From Micropterus salmoides (taxonomy: Eukaryota; Chordata; Actinopteri; Centrarchiformes; Centrarchidae): DNA of 64,000 nucleotides. This document shows positions 46,410 to 60,296 of this stretch, in pieces. The translations under genes and the position numbers were made by a program. A model generated the notes under the pieces. It saw only the letters and a program-made list of their open reading frames with translations. It searched no databases and was not told the DNA's origin. Position 1 is the stretch's first letter. The number at the start of each line of letters is the position of its first letter. Where the stretch lies: contig NW_024040152.1 in NCBI RefSeq assembly GCF_014851395.1, positions 15,092,308-15,156,307 of the forward strand. Reading direction: 5' to 3'.

Positions 46410-49400
46410 ATGTCGACCTCATCGCTACGGCGACAAGTAAAGAACATTGTCCACAACTATTCAGAGGCTGAAATCAAGGTTGTGTGTCCCTCTGCTTAAC
46501 TGACTTTTCTTCTTCTCCGCTCTTTTATTTATTTTTTTCACACCCACATCACCAATGCCCATGGCTTAATTGTAGCCCATATATCTCTACAGCATAGATG
46601 ACATAAAGTAGCTGCTTTATAATCTAATATTTCTTTGAAGCAACCTTCTCACTCTTTCCCCTCGTTATACAAAATATGAGCTAATCAAATCTTATCATCC
46701 ATTCATTATTTTACTCTCCAACGCGTCAGTCCTTAGCTCAGAACACTGTGGAGCATTAAATTGTATTGTACAAAGTATTGGCCCAAAATTATTCTTATCA
46801 CGGACAGTTTGGATGGAGGATAATTTAAGTTTGTCCCTTGCTGTGTTGTTCAGGTTAGAGAGGCGACATCCAATGACCCATGGGGCCCCAGCAGCTCTCT
46901 GATGTCAGAGATTGCTGATCTGACCTACAATGTTGTGGCCTTCTCAGAAATCATGAGTATGGTGTGGAAGCGCCTCAATGACCACGGCAAGAACTGGAGA
47001 CATGTGTACAAGGTTTGTGTGTGTTGAAGATAAAAACAAAAGTTGTTGCGATATATCATAATACATATTCTTGCTATACATTCAATGTACTGATATTACA
47101 ATACATTTTTGATGCAGTGGTACCAGTATTACAGTATTGTGTTTGCAGTGTAAAGTAATGATGTCCTAAATCACTCCCTATTAGTGCAATATTTTATTGT
47201 CTTTCTTGTTATTGGAGTACCAAAATTCTGAGTGTGAAAGTTATATACTATGTAGTCCCTTCAATTTCAAAGAAAGAATGGTGCCATGTGCTTTAATTTC
47301 CGCTTACAATCCTAGAGTGCGGTGCATCCAGTTTTATACAGGCAATAGATAGGCTCAATAGAAACATGACCCTTAATTTTTTCCAGCGATTTCCACCCGC
47401 GATCCGTTATCACGGCAGCAGGTGATCCGTGTGCCAGCTTGTTATGACGTAGCCTATTAAATGATCAAAACCAACAACTGCACTCTGTGTGGCTACTGCT
47501 GCTTTGCCTGGTCCCTGCTTATAAAATGTCCACCATATCCACGACTTGTAACGTAAGGCTACCAAGTTTTTTACGAGTGAAGTCTGTGTGAAACACATGC
47601 CTTTTATAAGATGACCGCTACCCCCCCACATGCCCAGATGTCATCGTCTATCCCGATGTCTTATTGTAGACATCGCCCAACCCTAATAGTAATCTTCATG
47701 ATTTTGAGCTTTTGTAAGTTTTCAGATCTTGAGTTATTTATTCTTTCACGCTCCTGAAGTACATTGTGTATGTGAATCGAGGTAGAATCTAATAGGACTG
47801 ATTGTAGCTTAACTGTTTTAATATTTGCATTTCTACTACCTCACTATCCAGACGTTTTCCACACTTGGTCATTGGTTGTGATTTGTATTTTCACCAGGCT
47901 ATGACTCTTATGGAGTACCTGATTAAGACGGGTTCAGAACGTGTTGCCCAACAGTGCCGAGAGAACATATATGCAGTCCAGACCCTCAAGGATTTTCAGT
48001 ACATAGACAGGGACGGCAAAGACCAGGTACATTTCACAATGCTCACAAACAACGCTACATAGAAAGTTAAAGTGATTACTTTTCATTCAAGGACATTTTA
48101 CAAAGAGTTTCTGACATATTGTGCAAACCTTCAAAGCCTGCAAAAAATGTTTTTATGTATTGTTAATAACTGAAACTGAAGTAAGTTAGCAAGCTGTTAC
48201 ACTAACGGTGAAGTTCACAATGTAACTAACTGCATTAGTAATTAAAGGTGTGTCTATTTATGTAATAACATAAAAACAGTACACTAATTTTCAGCATGAA
48301 ATTGTGTGCCATCACCTGTATTATTCCAGGGGGTAAATGTGCGAGAGAAAGCCAAACAGTTGGTGACACTGCTGAAAGATGAAGAGAGACTAAGAGAGGA
48401 GAGGATCCACGCCCTCAAAACCAAAGAGAAGATGGCACAGACCTCCAGCGGTGAGATGGGTACTTTAAAGCAGTATTTAAAAAGATTCAGTCAGCTTAAA
48501 TGCAGTGTTACAATTTGAACAGGCAGGCACACAACAGCATGAAGGGCATTTAGCTCTGAGTAGTTGATAACCTAAAACAAGTTCTCATTAGTTCATATGC
48601 TTATTTGTTTCTGCTCCAGCCTCCTCAGCTCCCTCAGCACCCAACCTGGGCGGTAGCCTGTCAGTGGGCTCTCACTCTGGAGGGGCAGACCCTGAGCAGG
48701 CCTGGCCACAGAGCTCTGGAGAGGAAGACCTGCAGCTCCAGCTGGCTTTAGCCATGAGTAAAGAAGAGGCAGAGCAGGTAACACAAAGCAGCCTATTCAA
48801 GGCAGGCACAGCTAAGTTACTGCTCTCTAAGCTAAGGATTAAAACATAACTATACCCCCCCCAGAATAGCGCAGACCCTCTGGAGGACGCAGAGCTCCGC
48901 TATGCTATCACACTCAGCAAAGACATGCAACAAAAGGTCAGGGGCAGTGAGTGTGCCCAGATGACTGGCCAGCCACTCATCAACTATCTGTCTTTCCGTC
49001 AATTGGAATTTCTCAAACACGCATCAAGCGTTGATCAATCAAATTAATTAATTTATGCTCATATTTGTCATATGTCATTTTCCTCAAGAGCAAAATTTGC
49101 ATCTGACAGCAGTGATACTGTTGAGATAATTTAGTTTGCTGTACAGTGTCACATTCTTTTATAGTGCTTGCACTCATAAAAAGCGTGGTGTAACTGCAGA
49201 AAACTGAGCGAGTAAAGAATTGACTAACTCAAATTTAATAGTTGAATCTGCATGGCATTGACAAAATGAAACACTGAGTGTATAAGCATTGATTATTCTT
49301 TTCTCCCTGTTACCCTCTCTGATCGCATGCACCCAACTGTAGTCTTGATTTGAAATACTGTCTTCTTCTTATCTGTTACACATCTCCTGCTGTGATAACT

Positions 49401-52400
49401 TCCTTTTTATTGTGTTGACAGATTGCAAAACGTGTGTGCCTGTCGTATGCAACTGTTTTGTGTCATGGACCTTCTGTATCACTGAACTGATTTAGTCTAT
49501 AAACTAATGCAGGGTCATTAATTATGCCATTGTTATCGTTACTTAGGGGCATCAAGCACTGTAAGGCTTGGTTGTGAACCTGAGACGGCCTGTTTTCTTA
49601 TGGAATAATTAGTTCTGCTGTTTGATAGTCAGTCCTCTTTATAATGAGGTGGGAAATAAGGTCTGCAAGATCTGTATCAGTTTTGATTGAGGAATTGTTT
49701 TTAAACATTTTATGTTATGTAATACTCGGTCCAGTTCCACGCCTTATTTAAAAAAAAATTTTTTTAGTATTAAGTATTGTAACTTTTTGTGCTGTAGGTG
49801 TGCCGAGTGTTAAAGAAGCTCAACTGCACTAAGCTAAAAGACTGGTACCTAATGCACAGTATTGTGAGCAAGTGAATCATGAGCAGCACAAACGGTATAA
49901 AAACAGCCTAGTTTCTGTGGAATATTCAAAATGGCAGCCTGTGTCAGGAAGCAAAGTAACCACAGCTGCAAAAGCCTCCTGCCCCTCCCCGCCTCTAAAG
50001 TGCTGCTGTTGGTTGAAACTGTGTTTAAACCTCAGTATTCTGTTTATGGTGGAGATTCACATCCTATCCATGTCTAAACATTCTTGCCACAACAGCTCTA
50101 CAGTTCTCAGATTTATTTTAGGTAGCCATGTGACAGCAACCCTGGATGCTCTTATTTTCTGTGTGAAACTGCACTAAAAGTACCAGCATTTGTCTGATTT
50201 GATCATGTTTTAAAGTACTGTGAGAAATAGACAAAATTTTAAAAGTCTTGCAAATAATGCAGGGATTGGTTGGTTTGTGTTAATTTTCTTTTGACCGTAG
50301 ATGATGATTAAAGGTCAGATTTTCAGTTTCCACTCCCATTGATTCAGGCTTTAATTGTAGAATTGTTAACTGATCCTAAATCTGTATCTGTGGTGTGCTT
50401 TCTGAGGTTGTGCGTCTCAGGTTGCTGACATCACAGTGTGTGTGATTGGCAGGAAGAGCGTCTGCGCAGAGGTGATGACCTGAGACTGCAGATGGCCATC
50501 GAGGAGAGCAAGAGGGAAAAGCTGAAGCCTGAGGATGTGCGTGTAAAAGCTCTACCTGTGTCTACCATTACCCGTCTCTCTCTATCTCTCTCAGTTCTCC
50601 CAGTTCATGTGCACCTGATCATAGTTTTAGCCGTTATTTAAGTCTGTCCCATGAAATCGCCCACACAGATGAAATTATATCAAGATGTTTCAAATAGTAG
50701 TGGTAATAAATTCGTAATAATAGCGTGAGCGGTTGAATAAACCAGATGCTGAATCTTTGCTAGTGTGGGAATGTGGAAGAGATCAAATGACTTAAATTTT
50801 ATAATAATTATTGCATTACCACTCCTATCTTTCATAATGTAAAATTCATATCCAAATGGGGCTTTACTGGGATATTTGGTGTTTAAAGCCACAATGCTTA
50901 GATTTATATTTGCCTTTCAGGCCAGTCAAGTCATGTCAAATATCCGTTTGATATAGCGCATCAGATTTAGAATTTCAATTTCATGTTCATTTACTCAGAA
51001 ACAGAAGATAACTGTGTGCTCACATTATGTTTATTGCTGCTGTAATTGGCATTTAGTGCTGTCAGGTTCTTAAATTTTTTTCTTTTTTACTCATGCACAT
51101 AACAAAACACGACCAAGAAAAACAAAAAAAGGGGAAAAGAACGGGTAGGGTGATAGAGAATGGGCACTCACCTGGCGACCCAACACTAGGTCAGGTGTTA
51201 GCACTACCATCCTGATAATACTCCAGGGCAGAGCAAGTTACAACTGACAGTTTGGGACTGAAATATCTGCAGAAACAATCTGTCTCTGTGATGATGGCCC
51301 TCAAATCACAAAATGAGACTGTAAACAGCTGTGTACATAGTGCAGAGTATGTCACAGCTTCCCGAAATCACAATAGTTAATTATCGAGGATTAATAGTAA
51401 AAAAATATTACTTGGACTAGAAATATTGTGTCAGTTTTGTCAAATTACATTGACACTGCACAGACAGGGAACTAAGAATTTACAGAAGTCAGAAGTTAAT
51501 TCTGATTTCTTTTAACATCTGTTTGATGTAATTGCCTGGTCTGAAATTCTTCTTCCTTCTTCTCAGTTTTGTGAGTTTCCTCTTATCACAACTGATGAGA
51601 TGAATGTGTCCTTAGTTTTCTTCCTGAAAACAGCTGTAGGAACATTAATCCGTTGTATATTCTATTGTACAGGCCGCTCTGATGGAGTTGAGTGCCGTGG
51701 ACCCCTGGGGGGGCCCTGCTGCCGCTGCCACTGTCGGCTCTGCTGGCCCCTCACCTCCACCCACAGTCCCTGCCCCTGCTGCCTCCGGCCCGTGGGGCAC
51801 AGCCTCCACAGACCCGTGGGGAGTGGCGTCACCCACATCTCCTACAAGCTCTGACCCCTGGGGTGGGGGGGCCCCACCCACTATAGCCCCTCCTCCAGAC
51901 CCCTGGGGAGAGACATCCAACAGAGTTAATAACGTCGACCCCTGGGGAAGCTCGGGTAAGCAGCTACAAAACTGGTCACGTAGCAGCTCTGTAGCCTGTC
52001 AGGTTGGTAGCAATGTAATCATTGCTGAGTATCAAAAGGGAGAACCGCATCCTGCTCTGTGAATGAAAGAGGATGTGGAGACCTCTTGACCTTTACTCCT
52101 CTTCACTCCACTGTTCCATTTCCTGTCTTCACAAAAGCCCTGTTCCATTTTCTGTCAATGTCTTCATGCTGTCACATCTTCTCATCCACTCACCTGCTTT
52201 CAGTATGTAATGAAGGAAGCAAGCATGTTAAATCCATTCTCCCTCTGTGTCTAAACCAGGGATTTGTATCCTCTTGTTTCTACTCAGGATTGACTGTGGC
52301 TGTGTCTCAACCAGAGCTGTCTCGTCTCTTACCCTTTTGTGCCTTTTTAAATGTGTGAGGTAGCTTCTTATTATCTCTCCTTTACCTTCACTGAGCATCA

Positions 52401-54575
52401 GATATTAAGTAGGTGAAAGTAACATGGTGGACGGCTAAGAGAAATCTGCTCTCACCTATCAACTTAGTAGGACTGCAGAGGTCAAGGAGAGAAAGTGTTG
52501 GAACCCAGCCCAGCTTCCTGATCCCTCCTTATTGTGTATTGTACCTGTAAGGTGTTGTGTTAACCCTCCCCTCCCCTGCATCTCCTCCCCTCCCCTGTAG
52601 CTGTGACCCCCCCCAGTGCCGACCCCTGGGGCTCATCAGTGCCACCCAGCACTTCCTCCTCGGGGGGGCCAGTAGACCCCTGGGCAAGGGACGGACCTGT
52701 CCCTGCCTCTGACCCTATCACCTCCGACATCTGGAGTGGCACCGCCAAACACACTAACGGCACAGGTACATTCACACCTAAAGCTATATGGGCTCATAAA
52801 CACTGAGGTACTGGCAACACCCTTTTAAACAGATTTTCATAGATGACACACAGATTTTCAGTTGCGTTCACACACAACAGTTGTCCTGTCTTACATTTCA
52901 TCCTCCTCTAGTATGTGTGAAGTATGTTTTTCATATATAATGAAAGAAAGGTTTTAATTGGTGTCTAATTTACTGTTGCTATTCCTCCTTCATTTCCCCC
53001 TTAGGAGACCCAGAGCGACGAGGGTCCCCAGCAACAGGCTGTGACAGTACAGGCTCTCCGGTGCCTTTTGACCTGTCATCTCTTGGTTCTTCACTTCCTG
53101 TACGTAAGACTCCTGAGTCCTTCCTCGGCCCCAATGCAGCGCTGGTGGATCTTGATTCTCTATTGTCATCTAAACCCAAACCCAAACAGCCGCCGCCTCC
53201 TTCTATCTCTTCCTCTTCAGCACACAACCCCTTCCTCCAGAACACAGGTTAGTAACAGCTATCATGTTAACTGTGTGGACACACAGGAAGAATTTTGTGT
53301 TTGTAGTTAGAGCTGTGTAGATTCACACTAAGTATACAGTTTAAGATGCCATAATTAGCCTTGTTCACAGTAAAGTGCATCTGGCAGAAAAAGACCTTTT
53401 GATTAAAATACATTCTCAAAAGATCAAGTTTAATGTCTTGAACTAAAATGTACTACTAATTAACTCACCAGTATGGAGACGGTTTGGCTGTAACTGGCTA
53501 GGTTTTTCTGAACGCCCCAGATCAAAAGCAGACAGTTAACCACCCAACAACCATGTTGGAGGCTCTGTGGTGACCCAGAGGCAAACTATATGCTTGTTTT
53601 CTAGAGGTGCACTAAACTAAAGCCTTTCTGTGGCAATGTAAATGCAAATATAAAATACTCTGGAACATTTAGGAGGCTAAACAAGGAACCTTTAAATGAC
53701 TTAACTGTCTAAGTATATAATAGCTGGAAATGAGAATGCATGAGTACCCCATGACAGTTTGTTATAGGGCTGCAACTAATGATTATTTTCATTATTGTTT
53801 ATGATCTGGTAGGAGCAGGTTAGATTATTAGCAACATTGAAAATATTTTAGGCAATTTAATAAAGTTATTAATATTAGACAATTTTTAATGAAGGAGAAG
53901 AAATTCGGGGCACTACCACAAGTACTTAGTTAGTCTGATTAACATATTCAGTGTGTTTGGAATTTTTGCAAGACAAAAATGACCAAAACAACTACTTGAC
54001 TATCAGTATAGTTTCTGATTGACTAATGGATTAACCAGTTCATTGTTGCAGCTCTAATGTTGTGTTCATGTCACATAATATTGTCTAACTGTCACCTCTG
54101 ACCTCCAGGCTCATCTCCTGCTCCTGGCATGGCAGTGACGCCAGGCAGTACCATTTCCAGTAGGGGGGTTTCTCCAACACCTGCCTCCTCCAACCCTTTT
54201 GGAGTGGCTCCACCCATGTCCTCCATCTCACCTCAGCCCTCATCACTTGGCCTGAGCGGCCTCCGCTCCAGTCCAGTGCCTCCCAATCCCCTGCTGGGCA
54301 TGGTGCAACCAGGAATGGGCATGGGGCCAATGAGTGTGGGTATGGGGGCCCCAGGAATGGGCCTGGGCATGATGCAGGCCAGCCCCATGGGCATGCCCTA
54401 CAGCGGGCTCTCGCCTATGGGTCCCCCGGGCTCTGCTCTGTTGGGTCCCGGAGGTGCAGTACCTCCTCAGCTGATTTTGGGTGGGTCCACTGGAACAGGA
54501 GGAGTGATGGGGGCAGGAGGATCAGTAGGAGGCGGAGGAACGACAGGAGCGAGCACCAACCCTTTTCTTCTTTGA
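46410..54575 (+). CDS. epn1: Epsin-1, clathrin adaptor
   Basis: Eleven coding exons (46410-46478, 46854-47012, 47898-48026, 48330-48450, 48620-48777, 48865-48936, 50453-50536, 51673-51955, 52601-52765, 53005-53247, 54109-54575) give 649 residues. Residues 1 to about 150 are the ENTH domain that binds PI(4,5)P2 and bends membrane (MSTSSLRRQVKNIVHNYSEA, NDPWGPSSSLMSEIADLTYN, GSERVAQQCRENIYAVQTLK). Three ubiquitin-interacting motifs follow (DLQLQLALAMSKEE, AELRYAITLSKD, DLRLQMAIEESK). Then come seven DPW motifs for AP-2 and clathrin, KTPESFLGPNAALVDLDSL, and three NPF motifs for EH-domain proteins, the last at the C-terminus (NPFLL). A Gly/Met-rich stretch marks the last exon. The donor after exon 50453-50536 is uncertain by six bases. 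The order of motifs matches mammalian EPN1. It drives clathrin-coated vesicle formation on ubiquitinated cargo. Confidence 0.96.
53765..54056. mobile_element. hAT-like MITE in epn1 intron
   Basis: The left end TAGGGCTGCAACTAATGATT and the complement of the right end (TAGAGCTGCAACAATGAAC) form short inverted termini of a very common fish repeat. The element is about 290 bases with no coding sequence, within the last epn1 intron. The superfamily is inferred. Confidence 0.6.
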
Positions 54576-56150
54576 GGAAGTGTCACCACTACTGTGCTCA
54601 CCTGTTTCAACCTCCTCTGTCATACCTGCTGCCCCCTTCATTCATCCCCCTCAACACAATTTGTGTCCAAAAAGAAAAATGTGTACATCTCTATATTTAA
54701 AGAAAAAAACAAAACATCAAAAAGTCTGTTTGAAAGCATTATTTCATTTCAAAATAATTTCCCATATTAAGTTCCTTTCATTTCATTATGGGTTGTTTGT
54801 GGGCGGGAAATAGAGATCTATTTATTCTGTTCTGTATCGTTCTTCATGTTTTTTTGTTTTTTTCCCCCAGTCCTTTCTTTGAGATGAAGGTAAGTCTGTG
54901 AGAGCAGGAGACCTTTTCAGTAGTGTCACTCTATTCTATTACTTCTGCACTGAGAGAGAGATGGAAGGAGAGGGGACATAGCCACTAACAAACTGAACAG
55001 AGAAACAGTTGTACCTGCCTCTTACTCTTTTCTCCCTCTAGAATGAACACTGAATCACTGAAATGAAACCAGTGCATGAAGGATGATTTTTAATGAACTC
55101 CACACTGAGATACGGACTGAAAAACCTGCAGTACCATTTCAGGCACAATGTGGTCAAATAGTTTAAACTATATTTCACTTTTAATTTAATGTTAAATGTA
55201 ATTTATTTTTTTCCAAGTTTTGGGAACAAATAAACAAGGAAAATCACACGATGATGCCAATTAAATCAAATACTTTTTTGTTTTTCCTATTATTATTGTA
55301 GAAAACTAACGAGAGCTTTGACACCTGTTGTCTAATGGGGGGGGGGGGGGGGTGTGGAAATTATGGGATGTTTGTTGAATGTGTGAATGAGAATATGAAT
55401 GCTCATTTATGTGTGTGTAAGTATGCAATAGTGCAAATGCCTGTTTCTGTGTAAATGTGTCAATATCTCTGTCTATTTTTCTTGTGGCTGATCTTATTTC
55501 AGTGACTCAGAAAGGAACAAATGACATTCATTATTTTTGTTTTTAAAAATTGTTACTTGTATTAATACTATTTAATGTTGGGATTTCAAATGAGGTATTA
55601 CAAGGGTCACACATTTCTCTGCCAATCTTATTTCACACTTTTTTTATTAATCAGAAGCATTAGGTTTTTTTTCTCCAATCACACATTTCATACGGGATCC
55701 CTGGTGAACAGGTGTCCCACAGCACCACTGTCCTTGTCTTTCATCCCTTTGTCCTTCGGGGAGGGAGAGATACTGATGCTTCTTAAAAAATAAAAGACAA
55801 TTGTTTCAGTGAATGAAAGAAGACAAAAAAAACCAGGGACTTGACAACATGCTTCATGCTGTTCTTTTAATTTAGTTTGATGAATTTATTGTTATTTTAT
55901 ATCAACAAGAAAATATCTCTTTTATCGGGTAAGGTTGAATTCGTGTGGTGATGACTGTGAACATTCACATTTGAAAAGTAAAATGGAAAAAAGAATCAAA
56001 AGGAATTTATGAAATAAAACAAAAACACAGGATGTGTGTTTGGCTTGTTTCATGCTTGCTCTGTAGTTAATGCTTATGTCTGTACAGGCCATATATGCTT
56101 TTTTTTTTTTGCTTTTTTTTTTTTTTTTTTTTTACAGATTTCAATAGTGA
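54576..56150. other. epn1 3' UTR and convergent gap to foxj2
   Basis: Candidate AATAAA signals on the + strand lie near 55229, 55786 and 56014. A 16-base G run is at 55337-55352. The T-rich tract at 56098-56134 lies between the two convergent transcripts. No other gene was seen. Confidence 0.5.
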
Positions 56151-56168
56151 CAAAAATAAATTTACACT

Positions 56169-56174
56169 TTATTT
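56169..56174 (-). terminator. Candidate foxj2 polyadenylation signal
   Basis: AATAAA on the minus strand lies about 310 bases after the foxj2 stop codon. Confidence 0.4.
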
Positions 56175-56479
56175 TCTATGGTGAACACGTTTATAAATCT
56201 ACAATCCAACAGGAAAAAAACACCCTGCCAATTAACTGGAGAAGAAAAGCTAAACAAAAGTTATTACAGCACATGAATTTGAATAAAGGTGAAAAAACAT
56301 CTACAACTCTTTCAACCTTGAAATACAGCGTTCAGTCATGTGACACACTTGATCCCAAACTTGCTCTCAGAGAAGCTTCAAGATGCGTAACGGCGACCCA
56401 GCGTCTTCACAGAGTTTAGCGCAGTCAAATTTCTCTGAAAAGTTCAGTCTTGGTTGTTTCGCCACACAGACACTGAGGG

Positions 56480-59029
56480 TCAAACGAGCAGAGAATCCCA
56501 GTCAAAGTCGTCCTGGAACTCCTCACTGTTGCTGTGCAGATTCTTTAATGGAGGACGCTGTCGTGGTGTCATAGACTGAGGCTGCAGCCCAGCTGAGACA
56601 GAAAGAGAAACGGACTAAGTTAGTATACCACTGCGGTGGAGGGATAGCAGGAAAAAGAGTTAAAAGCTAAAAAACTTTAACATTGATAGATAACCACCTG
56701 ATTTCTCTAATTCAAACTACTTAAGACTCACGTTAGCTTCAGCAAAATGTTTTACACCAAAAAAGGACTATTCAAAAGAAAGCCATTTTTTGAACATGAT
56801 GTCCAGGTCTTACCGGCTGAGTTTGTAGGTTGCGTTAGCTGTGGTCTTTGAAGTCCCTGTCCCTGCATGTGCAGAGCCCTCCGTGGCGGCTGAGCTCCAC
56901 TGGCGGGATGAACTATGGGAGAGTAGGGGAGGGGGGAGGGGTGAATGAGGCTGGAAAGGGTAGGAGGTGGATTGGTGGTGAATGGTGGGACATGTAAGGA
57001 GTGAGGTGCACCGAGGGCGAGTGGGGAGCTATTCCCAGGGGTGATCATGCCTTTCTGAGTGAAGAAGCGGTTCAGAGAGTCACACAGAGAAGTGAAGAGC
57101 GCCGGGTCCAGGGCCCAGTCGCAGAGCTCCGCCTGGCGCATGCTCTCCAGCAGATCTGATGACAGAAAGTGAGCGCCTTTTAGAACAAAAAAGTTTTCAA
57201 GGCGGGCAAAGTAAAGTCTTTTTGCAGTCTTCATACCATGTTATCTTCCACTAATTATGTATTCTGACTAGTAAATTACATCATCCTAGCTTTAAAAGAC
57301 AAATATCTTTAAGGATCAGCTCACTCAACTGGCAAAAAAATTCTTCTAGTAGTATCTAGTGATGGAGATAGTCTTGGTTTTTATCTGGTTTGAAATCTAT
57401 CTGTGTCTGAGATTTCTCCAAATACAGGCGACTGACATTTCATTGGTGGTGCTCACAGCATTGAAAATAACATTTAAGGTAACATTTTGACACCACTGAG
57501 TGATTTCAGGCGACAACTAAGGATTGTTTTCATTATCAAATAATATGCTGATTGTTTTGGCAAAAACAAAATGCTCTACATGATTTCTCACCTTTCAGAA
57601 AGTGGAACCACAAAATCTTTGGTGTTTTTTCTGGGGAAAATGACTAATCAATAATCAAAATAAGTACCAATTAATTTTCTGTCCTATGAAGACTGTTTCT
57701 GTAGATTAAGCAGAGTTAACGCTCAGAGAGGGACATCTCAAAACCTCAGCAGATAAAACCCAAACTACCCTCAGAGGTAAGCTTAAGTTATTTTGTCATT
57801 GGAGTGAAGCGACCTTTTAAACATGAACCTGGTAAATAGCACAGACCTGGGTGCCCAGAGAGGTCTATGTTTGCCCAGTCTAGATGGCTGGCGATGCGGA
57901 AGCTCTCCTTCAGAGAATCTGGGTTACTGAACCAGTCAGGCGGCACAGCTAAAGTGGAAGGGAGGAAGGTCACTTATGAAAGTACTGATCTTCCTTGTTA
58001 TGTTGCTGAGTTTAATACAATTCAAGCCTTTCTGGGGCAGATGGGGTAAGGTGACACTCACTGCATTGCGAAACGCGCTCTGTCTCATGAGGGTGTGCAG
58101 CTGGTGGAGGTGGTGCAGGTGCAGGGTGAGGAGACATTGGTAGCAGAGTTGGAGTGTGCAGTGGGGTAGTGTCATTGCTCAGGCCAGCCAGGGGAGCAAC
58201 ATCCGCTGGAAAGAACAACAAGGAAGTCATTCATCAAGCTGTTTACGTGTATAATGTACACTTTATTGAGTTATTGGACACAAAACACGCCCAAGCACAC
58301 ATCGTACTTACACTGTGAACCTCCCCTCTCTCGCATGGTCTTGAAGAGAGACTTGAAAGATGCGTACAAGTCTGGTAAATTCATCTCATCAAAGGTGAAA
58401 CGGAGCGGAGGATCAGTGGAGGAGGTTAATGAGACAACAGGAGGGACAACCGATACAGAAGAGTGAGTGGCTCCTGACACAGTGCAAACAGACACAGGCA
58501 CCGAGTTAGGGGTGCAGGAGAAAGTGGAAACAGGTACGGGCCCTGAGATGGCAGGAAAGGACAGAGTGGCATTAGAGAAAGAGGGAGCAGCTGTAGAAGG
58601 TGCAGATAGATGTGTAGCAGAGGGGGTGGGGATGGGAAAAGTGGGGCCGGGTGGATGGGGAAGTGGGAAAGAATTGATGGAGGACATGGGGGCGGCAGGT
58701 GGGAGCTCAGCTGAAGGAGAGAGAGATGGGTGAGGGGTAGAGAAGCTGGACACGGGGTCTGGCATGTAAGGTGAGGGTTGCTGTGAAGATAAAAGACAAG
58801 ACATTTGAGTAGGTGCTGTTTAAACAAGAATAAACCTAGCTTTGAGAAAGAGGGGAGAAAGTGTCTCTACCTTGCATGGGGGAGGAGAGAGGGAGGCAGC
58901 CTGGGCTGACTGTTGCTGGACGGCTCCCAGTGGCTCCGTGTCAAGGTGCTGGTGGTCCGTGTGGGAGGTTGGCTGTGGTTGATGAGGAGAGGGTCCTCTC
59001 TCTGCTTGTGTCCCCGGTACTTCAGGAAC
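56480..59029 (-). CDS. foxj2: Forkhead box protein J2, C-terminal part
   Basis: Six minus-strand exons (59029-58871, 58780-58312, 58205-58062, 57948-57847, 57155-56814, 56592-56480) join in phase and end at TGA. They carry blocks known from the C-terminal half of FOXJ2/FOXJ3: LRFTFDEMNLPDLYASFKSL, PPDWFSNPDSLKESFRIASH, LLESMRQAELCDWALDP, FTSLCDSLNRFFTQKG and the acidic end EEFQDDFDWDSLLV. The linkers are rich in Pro, Ser and Thr. The forkhead DNA-binding domain is encoded upstream and is not in this window, so the gene is cut by the right edge. Synteny with necap1, aicda and mfap5 favours foxj2 over foxj3. It is a nuclear transcription factor. Confidence 0.82.
57508..57690. repeat. Fragment of the same hAT-like repeat class in foxj2 intron
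   Basis: ACAACTAAGGATTGTTTTCA and GACTAATCAATAATCAAAAT resemble the ends of the MITE at 53765 in arrangement. The copy is diverged. Confidence 0.45.
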
Positions 59030-59664
59030 CTGTAACAGCACAGTGTTACTATTTGTAATGGTGGTTTTAAATCCTGTAAGAAGCAGAAAGTAGCAATACT
59101 CAAGTTTACTCGAGTTAAAGTGTCGGTTCACCCAAATCACAAAATGAAAAATAGACATGCTTTTCCTTGCCCGGATTTGGTTTCTGCCTTCACCCCAATA
59201 CAAAAAAAGATAGAAAATTATGTCAACAATTTCTTCCATAGAAAATATTCACTATTCAAATGATTGACAGCAAGGTCTGCAGATTATCAAAAATGGACAA
59301 TTCATCACCAACATATTTGTCCAGGATAGACATGTTCGTGTTGATTTTTAAATGTGGAAAAACCATAGGGAAAAATACACTGAGCTGCAGCACACAGTGA
59401 CAAGGGGCCTCATGTATAAAAGACTGCGCAGCTCTCATACTTAAAGATGGCTACTCACAGAATTTGAAAAGTATGTACGCACCGAAATATTCACATAAAA
59501 ACAGGCGTACGCCAGGTCGTGTGCACCTTTCCTTTATACATCCCAATCAACATGAAACTGAGCCTCCCATAAATTACTATGCAAATGACCATAAATACGC
59601 CAGCGTCACCTCCTAAGGTCCAAATAACAACGGCTGAACCTGCTGCAAAACAGTGAAAAATAGA

Positions 59665-59760
59665 AACTTCACTGAGTGTGAGATCGAGGTGCTGATCACT
59701 GAAGTGGAGGAGAGGAGAAATATTTCATTTGATGGTTTGAACTCTTTGATCAGCAACTAA
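59665..59760 (+). pseudogene. Harbinger Myb/SANT-like protein, fragment
   Basis: The frame reads NFTECEIEVLITEVEERRNI and continues to a stop (LNSLISN). This matches the start of the Myb/SANT-like DNA-binding protein carried by Harbinger elements. Downstream EIKKGQKRGK lies after frame breaks. It is not functional. Confidence 0.65.
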
Positions 59761-60089
59761 GGCAATGAAGGAGTGGCGTTCGTGTTAGTCAGTCAGTACA
59801 CCCGGCTCAGACCTACTGATACTGGCTGAAATAAAGAAAGGTCAAAAAAGAGGAAAAGACTTTTTCTGATTCAGAAATCCAGGTGCTTGTGGGGTGGAAG
59901 TTAGGAAAGTAGGCTACATGTTGTTTGATGCAGCTTGTTGACAAACAAAAGAAGTTTCCGAGAGTTATATTATTCTAAACAAAGGCTTTAGTTAGAAAGG
60001 TAAACACTATATATTGTTGACCACATCAGACACACATGTCGGCTCACTCTCGCTGCCACCAGCCGACTACCAGAAACCGTGGTTATAGC

Positions 60090-60296
60090 CTATATTTGTA
60101 CCGGGATGGCACGGTTCCACCAGAGTGGTGGTCTGTTTAATGCTGGACCCAGTTCAGCACACAGATCCAAGAGCACGACTTCAGGGAATCTAAATCGAAG
60201 TATTAGCCAGTCATCATCATGGGCCAGGAAATTGTAATGGACACTCCTGTAATCCTTCCACTCGCGTTGTCCTCTGCAGAGCCATAGCGCAGCCAT
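60090..60296 (-). pseudogene. Harbinger transposase (HARBI1-like), N-terminal fragment
   Basis: An open stretch of 68 residues contains HDDDWLILRFRFPEVVLLDL and CAELGPALNRPP, followed by AIPVQI, the conserved N-terminal block of Harbinger transposases. Downstream the frame is broken by stops, and traces such as WWQRE and ADM remain in other frames. The catalytic DDE region is missing. Confidence 0.78.

Noticed and set aside
51645..52775. Minus-strand ORFs such as those across the DPW region
   Set aside because: They are shadows of the GC-rich, repeat-containing epn1 exons; translation is low-complexity Gly/Pro text.
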